From Novosphingopyxis baekryungensis DSM 16222 (GTDB lineage Bacteria; Pseudomonadota; Alphaproteobacteria; Sphingomonadales; Sphingomonadaceae), in the NCBI RefSeq assembly GCF_000420305.1, contig NZ_ATUR01000008.1, forward strand, positions 1 to 64,000: a stretch of DNA of 64,000 bases. Direction: 5' to 3'. A program made the position numbers and the translations under genes. Below the pieces are notes generated by a model that searched no databases, had not been told where the DNA came from, and saw nothing but the letters and a program-made list of their open reading frames with translations. Position 1 is the stretch's first letter; every line of letters begins with the position of its first letter. This document shows positions 63,644 through 64,000 of this stretch, piece after piece.

Positions 63644-64000
63644 TTAAATGGCAGCATAGGCCTGAGCGATGGGATCGAGCGACGCATTATGCGTGAGATC
63701 GAGCTGCAGCGGCGTGACCGAAACAAAGCTGTCCTGGATCGCCTCCAGATCGGTCTCATGGCCGGGCGTGTGTTCCACACCCTGCAGACCGAACCAGTAA
63801 TAATCATAGCCGCGCGGATCGGTGCCCTTGACGATGCTGGAGCGCCGATAATCGTGGAAGCCCTGCCGCACCACGCGCACACCTTCCACATGCTCGGCAG
63901 CGCAGGGCGGAAAGTTGATGTTGACGAGCGTGCGCTGCGCGAAGGGGGTGTCGAGCAGGGGGCGGATCACCTTTGCACCCCAACCGCGCGCCGCTGCAAA
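63644..64000 (-). CDS. surE: 5'/3'-nucleotidase SurE (C-terminal part; 5' end outside window)
   Basis: 118 residues visible, entering from the right edge with AAARGWGAKV and ending at 63644. The text LVNINFPPCAAEHVEGVRVV, DYRRSSIVKGTDPRGYDYYW and TDLEAIQDSFVSVTPLQLDL is the C-terminal half of SurE, a survival phosphatase active on nucleoside monophosphates. The catalytic N-terminal GDGxxAxG motif lies outside the window. surE-nlpD is a classic adjacency. The gap to the NlpD-like start is 32-56 bp depending on its start codon. Confidence 0.93.
   Translation of the reverse strand, partial: FAAARGWGAKVIRPLLDTPFAQRTLVNINFPPCAAEHVEGVRVVRQGFHDYRRSSIVKGTDPRGYDYYWFGLQGVEHTPGHETDLEAIQDSFVSVTPLQLDLTHNASLDPIAQAYAAI

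Overview
The window is a chromosomal segment of an alphaproteobacterium, almost certainly of the order Sphingomonadales. The base composition is high in G+C. A full-length CtrA response regulator carries a C-terminal Ala-Ala, and a DUF1465/RcdA-type gene and two DUF465 genes lie about 13 kb away. There is a PEPxxWA-CTERM secreted protein, a ubiquinone pathway (ubiG, coq7), and several gene orders that I know from sphingomonads (nadD-rsfS-rlmH-LytM-ctpA-dsbB-coq7, cpoB-tilS-ftsH, surE-nlpD, lmdC-bactofilin). The genus cannot be fixed from the sequence. No rRNA, tRNA, CRISPR array or prophage was found.

Layout. 1-2750 is an accessory patch with lower G+C: the right end of an IS5-type element, a DUF4145 protein, an unknown protein with an R-N-x3-H (HEPN-like) motif, and about 500 bp of unassigned sequence. 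2754-8130 returns to core genes: ubiG, divergent lysC, a nitronate monooxygenase-like FMN enzyme and a YdbS/YdbT-like PH-domain pair. 8219-15831 has a DUF885 peptidase and a long minus-strand run for ubiquinone synthesis, disulfide formation, envelope proteolysis, ribosome maturation and NAD synthesis. 16005-21251 has an M23 endopeptidase overlapping a bactofilin, YifB, the PEP-CTERM protein and an asparaginase. 21433-25119 contains an orphan histidine kinase, then a second accessory-looking stretch with a small lipoprotein and a metal-dependent amidohydrolase. 25305-30127 carries dnaB, a UPF0262 gene, a degenerate GH25 protein, cdd, dcd and ctrA.

30190-36000 holds a calcineurin-like phosphatase, a DoxX/saccharopine-dehydrogenase-like pair, an aldehyde dehydrogenase and a short aromatic amino acid operon (chorismate mutase plus an ACT-less prephenate dehydratase). 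This operon is preceded by a 31-codon leader reading frame rich in Phe and Tyr codons (34482-34577) and an adjoining strong hairpin. I regard this apparent ribosome-mediated attenuator as the most interesting signal in the window. 35982-43758 has tamB-tamA, rcdA-like DUF1465 and two divergent DUF465 genes. 43853-51764 has ptsP, a RodZ-like gene, cpoB, tilS, ftsH and rpoZ, with clear terminators around ftsH and rpoZ. 51863-64000 carries a PQQ-type sugar dehydrogenase, argC, a MarR regulator, a leucyl aminopeptidase, an RsiV-like lipoprotein, a flavin monooxygenase, rimO, a potassium channel-like protein, an NlpD-like lipoprotein and the 3' part of surE.

Themes that tie genes together: envelope and division (three LytM/M23 proteins with different catalytic states, bactofilin, TamAB, CpoB, RodZ, CtpA, FtsH); cell-cycle control (CtrA, DUF1465, a near-consensus CtrA box and GANTC sites); and pyrimidine and aromatic amino acid metabolism. 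Functional calls rest on motif recognition by eye; no database search was possible.
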